Shown one piece after another: positions 49,120-56,701 of a stretch of DNA of 64,000 nt. The stretch is from Zipacnadum sp036504235. GTDB lineage: Bacteria; Armatimonadota; Zipacnadia; Zipacnadales; Zipacnadaceae. A program made the translations under genes and the position numbers. Each line of letters opens with the position of its first letter. Positions within the stretch are counted from its first letter, which is position 1. The notes beneath the pieces were generated by a model. It saw only the letters and a list, made by a program, of their open reading frames with translations. It ran no database searches and was not told the origin of the DNA. The stretch lies in assembly GCA_036504235.1 (NCBI GenBank), contig DASXVN010000005.1, forward strand, positions 1 through 64,000. Direction: 5' to 3'.

Positions 49120-49195
49120 TGGAGCGGAAGAAGGGACTCGAACCCTCGACCTTCTCCTTGGCAAGGAGGCGCTCTACCAACTGAGCTACTTCCGC
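49120..49195 (-). tRNA. tRNA-Gly (GCC)
   Basis: A 76-base cloverleaf with encoded CCA. The acceptor is GCGGAAG/CTTCCGC, the anticodon loop TTGCCAA and the T arm GAGGGTTCGAGTCCC. It is separated from tRNA-Gly(CCC) by 43 bases holding a GCCGCTCC-N3-GGAGCGGC hairpin (49205-49223) and is probably processed from a shared precursor. Confidence 0.97.
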
Positions 49196-49238
49196 TCTCC
49201 GTGAGCCGCTCCGGTGGAGCGGCATATCCCGCATTATA

Positions 49239-49314
49239 TGGAGCGGGAAAAGGGACTCGAACCCTCGACCCTCAGCTTGGGAAGCTGATGCTCTACCAAC
49301 TGAGCTATTCCCGC
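49239..49314 (-). tRNA. tRNA-Gly (CCC)
   Basis: A 76-base cloverleaf with encoded CCA. The acceptor is GCGGGAA/TTCCCGC and the anticodon loop TTCCCAA. The D and T arms nearly match the neighbouring Gly tRNA, suggesting duplication. A strong promoter lies upstream at 49353-49381. Confidence 0.97.
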
Positions 49315-49352
49315 TCGGTGCCGGTCTACCGGGATTCCCCGACAGCCCTGCT

Positions 49353-49381
49353 ATTATAGCGAACCGCGTCGCGGGACGCAA
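49353..49381 (-). promoter_or_regulatory. Sigma70 promoter of the tRNA-Gly pair
   Basis: On the minus strand TTGCGT (49376-49381), 17 bases, TATAAT (49353-49358). A perfect -10 and ideal spacing about 40 bases before tRNA-Gly(CCC). Confidence 0.75.
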
Positions 49382-49418
49382 CCCCTGGGGGAAGCATTTG
49401 GCGCGATTTGCAGGCGAA

Positions 49419-49494
49419 TGGTGGGCGGTAGAAGACTTGAACTTCTGACTTCAGCCGTGTGAAGGCTGCGCTCTGCCAGCTGAGCTAACCGCCC
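49419..49494 (-). tRNA. tRNA-Val (CAC)
   Basis: A 76-base cloverleaf with encoded CCA. The acceptor is GGGCGGT/ACCGCCC, the anticodon loop TTCACAC and the T arm AGAAGTTCAAGTCTTCT. It lies between tRNA-Leu and the Gly pair. Confidence 0.96.
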
Positions 49495-49618
49495 GTGAAA
49501 CATCAGGCTCAGGGTCAGGCCTAGCGTCAGGCTTGACGGCAAGCTCAACGGCAGCAGAGGTGCCGCCGTGCCTGCCCTTATGCTGTCGTCGTGCCTGCCC
49601 CTGTGCTTGCCTCTAAAA
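49495..49618. other. tRNA spacer with short imperfect repeats
   Basis: The 124-base spacer between tRNA-Val and tRNA-Leu is made of small imperfect repeats: CAGGCTCAGGGTCAGGC followed by TAGCGTCAGGCTTGACG, and two copies of GTGCCTGCCC (near 49568 and 49592). No gene is seen. Confidence 0.5.
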
Positions 49619-49706
49619 TGGTGCCGAGGGCGGGACTCGAACCCGCACGAACCAAAAGGTCACTAGCCCCTCAAGCTAGCGTGTCTGCCAATTCCACCAC
49701 CTCGGC
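49619..49706 (-). tRNA. tRNA-Leu (GAG)
   Basis: An 88-base class II tRNA with long variable arm and encoded CCA. The acceptor is GCCGAGG/CCTCGGC, the anticodon loop TTGAGGG and the T arm GCGGGTTCGAGTCCCGC. Its promoter is at 49717-49745. Confidence 0.97.
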
Positions 49707-49716
49707 GTAGTGACAA

Positions 49717-49745
49717 AGTATACTAGCGGGCCGTTTTCAAGTCAA
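49717..49745 (-). promoter_or_regulatory. Sigma70 promoter of tRNA-Leu
   Basis: On the minus strand TTGACT (49740-49745), 17 bases, TATACT (49717-49722), ending about 10 bases before the tRNA. It overlaps an imperfect stem (49727-49739 with 49749-49761) that may end the greA transcript. Confidence 0.85.
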
Positions 49746-49773
49746 GGGTGAAATCGGCCCGTTTGGTGGCATC

Positions 49774-52482
49774 TTAGTCGCTGAACATGCCGGCCCGCTT
49801 ACCCTTGCCCTTGCGCTTGGTCTCGGGCAGGCGCTTGCGGATGGAGACCACCTTATAGGTCTTCGGGCCGGTCTCGGTCTCCAGGGTGACTTCCTCACCG
49901 CGCTTGCGGCCGACGACCGCCTGGCCCAGGGCCGCGCGGTAGTTGACGACCTCGGGACCGTGGTGGTTGTCGTCCTGGCCCAGGATCCACATGTGGCGCT
50001 CTTCGCCGGCGGCGTCGAGCAGGGTTACCTCGGTCCCTGCGATGACGTACTCGTCGGAGATACGCAGATCCTCGATGATCCGCGCGTGGTCGAGCATGGC
50101 TTCCAGAGAGCGTTCCTCCGCGTCGGCCAGGCCCTGCTGCTCCTTGGCCGCGTGATAGTCGGCGTTCTCGCTGAGATCGCCCAACTCGCGGGCGGCCGCG
50201 ATCTTCTTGGGAATCTCGGTGGCGAGGTCTTTGCGCAGTTGCTCGCGCCGCTCCACCTTGCCCTCGTAGGTCTCGCGTGTCATCAGCACGATCTTGGGAT
50301 CGCGCTCGGGGATGAGATGCTCCTGCTCTACCGGTCGGTGGGCTTCCTCGAGGTGGCGATTGAGCTCCTCAGCGCCCACCGCGGTCAGGAACTCGCGCAC
50401 CAGCGGCGCGCGACGACCGTGGCGCAGCACAAAGAGGAGCGCCAGTTCCAGGTTGATCTCCATGTCCTTCGTGCGCGGATGGTCGCGGACCAGACCGGCG
50501 ATTTCGCCCTGCGGCGCCAGCATCTCTTTGAGGCTGGTCGCGTCGCGCTGGGCTTTGACGTGGGCCAGGGCGCGAATGACGGCCAGGGCCAGGCTCCAGG
50601 GATCGTGCTCCGCCCCCAGGCCCTGCTGACGCAACTCCAGGGCCAGGCGAATCACCTCGACCTGCACCGGCACCGGCGTCTGCTCATCGTTCAAGTAGGT
50701 GTGCAGCAGGGCGGGCAGTTTGTCGCCCATCCGCAGGAGCTGGGTGCGCGCGTGGGCCCGGACGGGGCCAAAGCGCGAGCCCAGGGCTGCCACCAGGGCG
50801 CGGGAGGGATCGGCGGCTTCCTGCGCCAACTCCAGCGCGGCTTGCTGCTCCGCGGCCGAGCCCAGGAGATTGAGGCCGCGGGCCTCGCCCAGCAGACGGG
50901 CGGTGTCGCGGGCCCAGGCATCGCGCTGATCGGGATACCAGTCGGAGAGCAGCAGGCCTACGGCCAACTGATCTTCCGGCTCCTGATCGCGCTCGGCCCA
51001 GCTCACGAAAGCGGGACCGTACTTGACCTGAGCTTCCTCTTCGAGTTCCGGGTGCTGGTCAACCAGCCGCATCACCATGCGGGCGGCGGCGGAGAGACCG
51101 GCCTGGAAATTGAGGGGCGGCAGCTTGACGGCGGCCTGCTGGTCGCCACTGGCGCGGCGGTAGTCGCCCTGGAAGGCGTTGCTGTGGTCAATGCGGGCGT
51201 CTTCGGCGGCCGACTCGCGGGCGCCTTTCCACCACGCTGACCACTGGCCCTCGGTGAGCACGGGGCCGACCAGCCATTTCTTGAAATTGGGGGCAGAGGC
51301 CTTGCCGCCCGACTCGTCGATGACCCGCAACATGAGGCCCACGGCGTCCTGGCTGGCCTCCTGCTTGAGGCTGTCGGCGCGCAGGAACATAACGGCTTCC
51401 AGCGAGTGCGGGGAGACGGCGGTGAGGCTGCGGCGGGCCATGCTGCGGGCCATCTGCTGGCCGCGGCGCTCGGGGAAATCGATGATCAACGCTTGGTCGT
51501 TGGTGGAGGTGATGCGGCCCACGCCCCAGGTGCGGTGCTTCACCAGCGCGCCGCGCGCGAAGCTCAGGGCGCTCTGGAAGGCCGTCAGGGCCTCGGTGAA
51601 CTTGGTGCCCGGGTCGGTGAGCTTCGTCTCTTCAGCAGCGGTCTTGACCGCCGCCTGATCGCCGCGGATCTCCGCTACCGCGTCCACGTAACGCTGGCGC
51701 ATGCTAACAGTAGCCTCGCCGACGCGGAGCATTTCCTCCAAGGTGGTGGACAACGCCTGGCGCAGCCGAAACTTGCCGACCAGCGGCTCGAGCAGGTCCA
51801 GGGCGTCCTCGGCCAGCGGCAGCATCTTCTTCTCCGCCATCAGCGGCATGAGCCCCAGCAGGTGGTGGGCCAGGGTGGGGGAGGGCTCCTCCAGGGCCGC
51901 CAGCAGCGCATCCTCCGCCGCTTTCGGTTGCCCGGACTCGATGAATCCGCGCAGGGCCCGCACGGTCAACTCGGCGGCGCGGCCGGTTTGCCCCTGAGCC
52001 TGAGCAGCCTGGGCCTGGGCCCACTGCACGCGCGGGTTGTGGGGAGCCAGGTGGGCGGCCAGTTGCAGATCGGCGCGGCGGGACTCGTCGTTGCCGCTGT
52101 TGCGGCTGGCTTCGAGGAGTAGCGGGATCAGTTCGGGGTCGGGCGAGAGCCGCAGGGCATGCCGCGCCAGTAACGAGGCGGCCTCCCAGCGGCCCATGTC
52201 GGCCAGTTCGCGGGCGACCTTGCCGTAGCTGCGGGCGGCCGTGTTGAGACCGGCTTGCTCCTGTAGGCGGGCGCGACTATAACGAGTAAGCAAGCTGCCC
52301 TCGCCGCCGTCGAGCAAGCGGTCGAGTTCATTGATGGCTTCGGCCAGGGAATCATCCGCGGGAAGAGGCTCGATGACCGCGTCAATCTGCGCCAGCAGAG
52401 GGATCACGTCTTCCGGCAACTCCGCCGCTTCCACCATAATCTCCTCAAGCCGGGCAAACCAGTCATTCACTATGGAATCCAT
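49774..52482 (-). CDS. greA: GreA-type transcription cleavage factor with ~730-residue N-terminal extension
   Basis: A 902-residue protein. The last 173 residues are a complete GreA: an antiparallel coiled coil with the acidic tip ELGDLSENADYHAAKEQQ (D769 and E772 match the catalytic pair), then the FKBP-like C-terminal domain (GPEVVNYRAALGQAVVGRKRG). GreA re-starts backtracked RNA polymerase by stimulating RNA cleavage. Normal GreA is about 158 residues. The extension has TPR-like helices (about 40-290), a beta segment (KHRTWGVGRITSTNDQALI, about 315-365) and a HEAT-like helical part. Oversized GreA proteins are known from chlamydiae and spirochaetes. ATG 52482 is used; ATG 52437, with GAGGAG upstream, is an equally good start. 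A promoter is at 52550-52578. Confidence 0.9.
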   Translation of the reverse strand: MDSIVNDWFARLEEIMVEAAELPEDVIPLLAQIDAVIEPLPADDSLAEAINELDRLLDGGEGSLLTRYSRARLQEQAGLNTAARSYGKVARELADMGRWEAASLLARHALRLSPDPELIPLLLEASRNSGNDESRRADLQLAAHLAPHNPRVQWAQAQAAQAQGQTGRAAELTVRALRGFIESGQPKAAEDALLAALEEPSPTLAHHLLGLMPLMAEKKMLPLAEDALDLLEPLVGKFRLRQALSTTLEEMLRVGEATVSMRQRYVDAVAEIRGDQAAVKTAAEETKLTDPGTKFTEALTAFQSALSFARGALVKHRTWGVGRITSTNDQALIIDFPERRGQQMARSMARRSLTAVSPHSLEAVMFLRADSLKQEASQDAVGLMLRVIDESGGKASAPNFKKWLVGPVLTEGQWSAWWKGARESAAEDARIDHSNAFQGDYRRASGDQQAAVKLPPLNFQAGLSAAARMVMRLVDQHPELEEEAQVKYGPAFVSWAERDQEPEDQLAVGLLLSDWYPDQRDAWARDTARLLGEARGLNLLGSAAEQQAALELAQEAADPSRALVAALGSRFGPVRAHARTQLLRMGDKLPALLHTYLNDEQTPVPVQVEVIRLALELRQQGLGAEHDPWSLALAVIRALAHVKAQRDATSLKEMLAPQGEIAGLVRDHPRTKDMEINLELALLFVLRHGRRAPLVREFLTAVGAEELNRHLEEAHRPVEQEHLIPERDPKIVLMTRETYEGKVERREQLRKDLATEIPKKIAAARELGDLSENADYHAAKEQQGLADAEERSLEAMLDHARIIEDLRISDEYVIAGTEVTLLDAAGEERHMWILGQDDNHHGPEVVNYRAALGQAVVGRKRGEEVTLETETGPKTYKVVSIRKRLPETKRKGKGKRAGMFSD

Positions 52483-52549
52483 CCTTCACAATCAAGAAAT
52501 CGAGGGGGCGCTCCCGGGGCGGAAGCTCCACGATGAATCGCGAAAGACA

Positions 52550-52578
52550 AGCATACGCTAGCGGGGCGGATTATTCAA
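52550..52578 (-). promoter_or_regulatory. Sigma70 promoter of the long greA gene
   Basis: On the minus strand TTGAAT (52573-52578), 17 bases, TATGCT (52550-52555). It lies about 70 bases before the first ATG and just downstream of the terminator of the preceding gene. Confidence 0.65.
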
Positions 52579-52635
52579 GGGCGAGGCGGCGGGAGACGCG
52601 GCTGATCGGTCGAAATGGAGAGAAAAGAGGACAGG

Positions 52636-52668
52636 AAAGAGGCGCCGCTGGGTGGGCGGCGCCTCTTT
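52636..52668 (-). terminator. Terminator of the carbohydrate-binding protein gene
   Basis: AAAGAGGCGCCGC (52636-52648), 7-base loop, GCGGCGCCTCTTT (52656-52668). The perfect 13-base-pair stem ends in TTT on either strand. It lies 43 bases past the stop of the minus-strand gene. Confidence 0.85.
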
Positions 52669-52710
52669 GGTGGTGAGGGGCGGCAGTTTCCGCGTCCTAC
52701 TCCCCGAAGG

Positions 52711-54225
52711 CTACTCCGGTTCCACCATGTCCCAGCGCACGTTCGAGAAATAGGCGGTGCCGCGGCCGCTGAGGCGGAGCTTTAGCTTGCCGTAGATGGC
52801 GAAGCTGGGGCAGGCGGGGACCGTCACTTCCACCTGGGTCCAGGGGATCGAGGTGGGCACTGGGCTGGTCATGTTGACCAGTTCCTCGCTCCAGCCGAAG
52901 TCCAGCCATTCCTTGGTCGAGACGTAAGCCGGGCCGTTGGACTGCATTAACTCCACCCCGACCTGGGGCCCGCCATCCGAGGTGTCGAACTCGCCGTCCT
53001 CCACTCGGACCCACGCCGACAGGCGGTAGGTGGCCCCGGCCAGGAAGGGATTGCCCCACTGCTGCGGGCCGAGATCGCTGCACAGCCAACTGCCCTCGTT
53101 GCTGATCTCGTTGTGGACGATCAGGCAGCCGCCGTCGCCATGGTGCGCGCCGGTCGGTTCCCAGCGGCAGCCCTCGCTCAGCGGCCGCCAGGGCTGGGCG
53201 TCCAGACGCTCCAGCGCGGAGACGGTGAAGCTGTTCTCCGGCTCCTCGTAGGCGGGGAGATTGGCCTTCGCGTGTTCCCGCTCGGTCAGGCGCATTTCCG
53301 TGGCCTGCGCCAGGATCGGCTGCGTGACCTCCGGGCCGACCAACTGCACAGTGGTCGCCGCCTCCAGGTGCGTGCCCGCGGGGAGCACCGTGCCCTGCAG
53401 GAAGGGCGCCAGATCGCACCAGAAGTGAAAGTCCATGCCCCATTCGCACACGTGGTGGTAGTGGCTGGGGGCGTCCGCCCGGTACTGGAGCGCCTCGCCG
53501 TTCTCCTTGAGCAGGTAGAGGTAACCCTGCGGGTCACAGGGCCGGGCGCGGCGGTTATCCTGGGTCAAGTGGGCCCACTTGGTCTTGTTGAGGTCCGACC
53601 AGGCGTAGCTGCCGTCGAGGTTTTGGAAGATGAGGCTGACCCAGCGCCGCCGCCAGTGGCTGCGAAAGGCCTCCGGGCCTACGCTGGGCTCGAACTGCCA
53701 CTGCCAGTCGCGAATCATCGGCACCGCCGGACCCGAGGCGCTGACGGGCTGGGGGTCGGCGTACTGGAAGAAGAGCCCCGGCTGGTTGTCCTGGTGCGGG
53801 AAGCGGTAGACGGGCAGGGGGGTCGTCGAGTCCAGTTGGGCAGTGTCCAGGTCCTGCAGGACGTCAATCTCGAGCTGCTGCCTCCAGACGAAGCGGCCCT
53901 CGACCAGTCGCACCTCGAAAGTGCACCGCTCCTGCACCCAATGGAACAGGCCGGTGCCCTGGAGGGTGCGCGTGGGGGTGAGGGTCAGAGTGAGGCTGTC
54001 CTCCCCCGCCACCGCCTCGTAACTCACGTCGGAGACCGCGTGGAAGTAGCTGAAGAAGGCGAAGATCGGCAGATAAGCGACCTCCGGCTCGCCGCCGGGG
54101 ATCATCACCTGGTTCTGCACCCACCAGGGGCCACCGTGGTAGGTGATCATCTTGTCAAACTGCAGAATCTCCTGTCCGTCGTGAACAATAGCGGCGTGGC
54201 TGCCTTGCTCGCGGAACTCAAACAT
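52711..54225 (-). CDS. Cytoplasmic protein with C-terminal carbohydrate-binding-like domain
   Basis: A 504-residue protein with no signal peptide. The first two thirds are beta-rich (FREQGSHAAIVHDG at the start, IFQNLDGSYAWSDLNKTKWAHL in the middle, YHHVCEWGMDFHFWCDLAPF near 280) and match no family I know. Residues about 355-504 look like a CBM4/9-type jelly roll (GDGGCLIVHNEISNEGSW, AGATYRLSAWVRV, then AIYGKLKLRLSGRGTAYF). Aromatic-rich strands suggest sugar binding. It is monocistronic and divergent from the ECF sigma gene; the 189-base gap should contain both promoters. It may be an unusual glycoside hydrolase or an accessory protein. Confidence 0.6.
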   Translation of the reverse strand: MFEFREQGSHAAIVHDGQEILQFDKMITYHGGPWWVQNQVMIPGGEPEVAYLPIFAFFSYFHAVSDVSYEAVAGEDSLTLTLTPTRTLQGTGLFHWVQERCTFEVRLVEGRFVWRQQLEIDVLQDLDTAQLDSTTPLPVYRFPHQDNQPGLFFQYADPQPVSASGPAVPMIRDWQWQFEPSVGPEAFRSHWRRRWVSLIFQNLDGSYAWSDLNKTKWAHLTQDNRRARPCDPQGYLYLLKENGEALQYRADAPSHYHHVCEWGMDFHFWCDLAPFLQGTVLPAGTHLEAATTVQLVGPEVTQPILAQATEMRLTEREHAKANLPAYEEPENSFTVSALERLDAQPWRPLSEGCRWEPTGAHHGDGGCLIVHNEISNEGSWLCSDLGPQQWGNPFLAGATYRLSAWVRVEDGEFDTSDGGPQVGVELMQSNGPAYVSTKEWLDFGWSEELVNMTSPVPTSIPWTQVEVTVPACPSFAIYGKLKLRLSGRGTAYFSNVRWDMVEPE

Positions 54226-54414
54226 GAGTGAAGGTCCTCTCTTAGGGGTAATCGTGGGACACTGCGATCAGCCTCGGGCTTTCTTCGCGCGCCGCCCGCT
54301 GACCTGCCCCGGCAGGAAAGTGCCCCCCGACCGGGAACGAGTACTTATTAGACAAATCCCCGCCTCCCCAGACACTACCCTCACAGACGAGGACCTGCGC
54401 CCGGCAAGGAAGGC

Positions 54415-54945
54415 ATGAATCACGATTCGTCCGCGGAAGACAGCGCGCTGCTGGAGCGATTGGCGCAGGGAGACCTCGAGGCCCTGGCCGCCCTCTATGA
54501 CCGCTACGCGCCGCCCGTCTATCACCTGCTCTTAGCGCAGACGAGCGACCCGGAGGCCGCGGCGGACCTGCTCCAGGAGACCTTCCTGGCGCTGCTGGAC
54601 CGGGGGCGAGGTGCGCGGAGTATCCGCTCGTTGCGGGCATACCTGCTGGGCGTGGCGCAGCATCTGGCCTCCCGGGACCGCCGGCGGCGCCGGCGCGAGG
54701 TGGGGCTGGAGGAGACGGACCTGGGCGCGGCGGCGCCCGAGTCGCCGGGGACTACGGTGCAGGTGCAGCGCGCGCTGGCGGCCCTGCCGCCCGAGCAGGC
54801 GGCGGTGGTGGTGCTGAAGGTCTGGCACGACCTGACCTTTCGGGAGATCGCTGAGGCTCTGGGCCTCTCGCCCGACACCGTCGCCAGCCGCTACCGCTAC
54901 GCGGCGGAGAAGCTGCGCCGGCTGCTGGGAGATGAGGAGGAATGA
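54415..54945 (+). CDS. ECF-type RNA polymerase sigma factor
   Basis: A 176-residue sigma70-family factor of the extracytoplasmic-function type, consisting of regions 2 and 4 only. Region 2 is at about 10-80 (LYDRYAPPVYHLLLAQ, then DLLQETFLAL), and region 4 at about 115-172 with ALAALPPEQAAVVVLKVWHDL and the helix-turn-helix TFREIAEALGLSPDTVASRY. AAGGAAGG precedes the ATG. The stop is one base before the ATG of the probable anti-sigma gene, so the two are coupled. The stimulus is unknown. Confidence 0.93.
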   Translation: MNHDSSAEDSALLERLAQGDLEALAALYDRYAPPVYHLLLAQTSDPEAAADLLQETFLALLDRGRGARSIRSLRAYLLGVAQHLASRDRRRRRREVGLEETDLGAAAPESPGTTVQVQRALAALPPEQAAVVVLKVWHDLTFREIAEALGLSPDTVASRYRYAAEKLRRLLGDEEE

Positions 54946-54946
54946 C

Positions 54947-55321
54947 ATGGACTGGGAAAGCAGACTGAGAGAAACCGCCCTACCCGCCCCTCCTGAGGAG
55001 CCACGCCGCGCCCTGCTGCGCGAGGCCGCCCGGCGCCAGGCGCAGAGACGGCGGGTGACGGCCCGGCGCTGGGCGACGGTCGGCCTGGCCGCGCTTTTGC
55101 TGGCGCTCAACCTGGTGGTCGGTGGCCGGCAGGACCGGCGCTTGGCGGCGCTGATCGGCCCGCTGCCGCCGGTCTCCTCCGCGCAACTGGCCGAAGACTG
55201 GCGTGAGCAGCAGCAGTTCCTCGCCGAAATCCTCGGCGACACCCCGACGGTGCAAGGAGGCGAGCGCCATGACTACGGACCGCTTTCCGATTTCGCGTCG
55301 AGTGGGCCGCGCCCTGCGTAG
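54947..55321 (+). CDS. Probable membrane anti-sigma factor
   Basis: A 124-residue protein with a basic N-terminal cytosolic part (RRALLREAARRQAQRRR, about 23-39), one transmembrane segment (about 45-60) and an outer tail. The position directly after an ECF sigma gene and the single helix fit an anti-sigma factor. A ZAS-type His-Cys zinc motif is absent, so the interaction would be of another type. It overlaps the next gene by 53 bases. No family was identified from sequence. Confidence 0.65.
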   Translation: MDWESRLRETALPAPPEEPRRALLREAARRQAQRRRVTARRWATVGLAALLLALNLVVGGRQDRRLAALIGPLPPVSSAQLAEDWREQQQFLAEILGDTPTVQGGERHDYGPLSDFASSGPRPA

Positions 55322-56666
55322 GTTTGTGCGGGGCCTGCTGAAAGGGCTGGTTGCTTTGGTCCTGCTGCTGGCGGTCGGGTGGACGGTCCTCAACCTGTGG
55401 TGGGGGCACGAACTCACCCAGCGCCTGGAGGCGCTGCAGGCCTCGGGCCAGCCGCTTACCGTCTCCGAGATGATGCCGCCGGATTTCCCCGACAGCCAGA
55501 ACGCTGCGGTGCTTTATCGGGAGGCCGTAGACCTGCCGGCCGCGGGCCTCACCAACGACGCTCTGGACTACCACAAGCACAACGACCCCGCTCACGAGCA
55601 GGCCGCCGGCACGCTGTTGGCGTCGCCGGAGGCGAAGCAGCGCCTGGCCCGGGCCGAGCGCGCCGCGGCGCTGCCCGCGTGCGTCTGGCTACCGCGCCTG
55701 GAGGGGAAGGACGGGGAGTACTGGTTCTCTCGGACTCGCTCTCTCGTGCAACTGGCCGCGCTCCAGTCGGTCTGGCTGGCGCGGCACGGTCAGCCGGACG
55801 AGGCGCTGCACTGGACCGCCGTCGGGATACGCATGGCGCGACACGCGGGGATGTATCCGACGACGGTGGGGCTCTTAGTGGAGTGCGCGGACAGCGCGAT
55901 AACCCTCGTGCCGGCGCAGGAGGTCATTGGCGCGAACCGTGCCGGCGCCGCGGCGCGGCAGGAGTTGGCCGCCGCGCTGGCCGCCGTGGACCTCAATCAG
56001 GTTTTGGCCGTCGCCTTGCGCCGGAGCATGGCGGACCGGCTGGAGCGCTTCGAGGAGCGGCGTTCGGGCCGCGGCCCAAGTGTTGACCTGCGTTCCTCGG
56101 AGGTGGCGGAAGGGATGTTCGCCAAGGCGGGCCTCCCCGGCGTGGGGAGCGCTCTCTGGCGATTGTACTATAGCCCCCTGGGACGCCCCCTGGTGGCCCT
56201 GGACGAAGGTACCTATATCGACCTTGTGCCCCAGGCGCAGGCGGCAGCTGCCCTGCCCAGCGCGGAGGGCCACCGCTTGTTGGCCAGGATGGAGCCGAGA
56301 CTGCCGCGCTGGAGGTGGCTGGCGTCCGGCACCACCCTCGCTCTGCCCGAGTACGTCTTCGCACCCCTCAAGCGCGACGCGGCCCTCGCCAACGTAGACC
56401 TCTGCCGCCTCACCCTCGCGCTGCAGGACTACCGCGAGTCACACGGGCAATACCCGGACACCCTGGACAAGCTCTCCGCGACCGACTCTCGCCTCCACCT
56501 AACTGACCCCTTCAGCGGTAAGCCGTACGTCTACCGCCGCGAGGGGCCGGGCTTCCTGGTCTACAGCTTTGGCCCGGACATGGTGGACGACGGCGGCACG
56601 CCGAACGTGGACGAAAAAGGCAAGTACCACGAGACCGGCGATATCGTGTGGCGCTGCGCGAAATAG
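55269..56666 (+). CDS. Membrane-anchored protein with GspG-like C-terminal domain
   Basis: A 465-residue protein from the ATG at 55269 (AAGGAGG, 8-base spacer). A membrane helix is at about 22-42 after a basic N-terminus (RRVGRALRRFVRG). The middle (about 60-380) is helical and not recognised. The C-terminus (about 385-460) resembles the globular part of type II secretion major pseudopilins: LTLALQDYRESHGQYPDTLD, DPFSGKPYVYRREG and FLVYSFGPDMVDDGGT, the last like the GspG calcium site. There is no prepilin leader, so it is not a pseudopilin. It is probably the target or sensor of the ECF pair, with which it overlaps. Confidence 0.7.
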   Translation: MTTDRFPISRRVGRALRRFVRGLLKGLVALVLLLAVGWTVLNLWWGHELTQRLEALQASGQPLTVSEMMPPDFPDSQNAAVLYREAVDLPAAGLTNDALDYHKHNDPAHEQAAGTLLASPEAKQRLARAERAAALPACVWLPRLEGKDGEYWFSRTRSLVQLAALQSVWLARHGQPDEALHWTAVGIRMARHAGMYPTTVGLLVECADSAITLVPAQEVIGANRAGAAARQELAAALAAVDLNQVLAVALRRSMADRLERFEERRSGRGPSVDLRSSEVAEGMFAKAGLPGVGSALWRLYYSPLGRPLVALDEGTYIDLVPQAQAAAALPSAEGHRLLARMEPRLPRWRWLASGTTLALPEYVFAPLKRDAALANVDLCRLTLALQDYRESHGQYPDTLDKLSATDSRLHLTDPFSGKPYVYRREGPGFLVYSFGPDMVDDGGTPNVDEKGKYHETGDIVWRCAK

Positions 56667-56701
56667 GTTCCGCCCCTGCGCTTCTCCGCTCAGCGGGTCG
56701 C

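Noticed and set aside
52711..54225. A possible toxin or defence protein
   Set aside because: No nuclease, kinase or pore motif is seen. The beta-rich composition and jelly-roll end favour carbohydrate binding.
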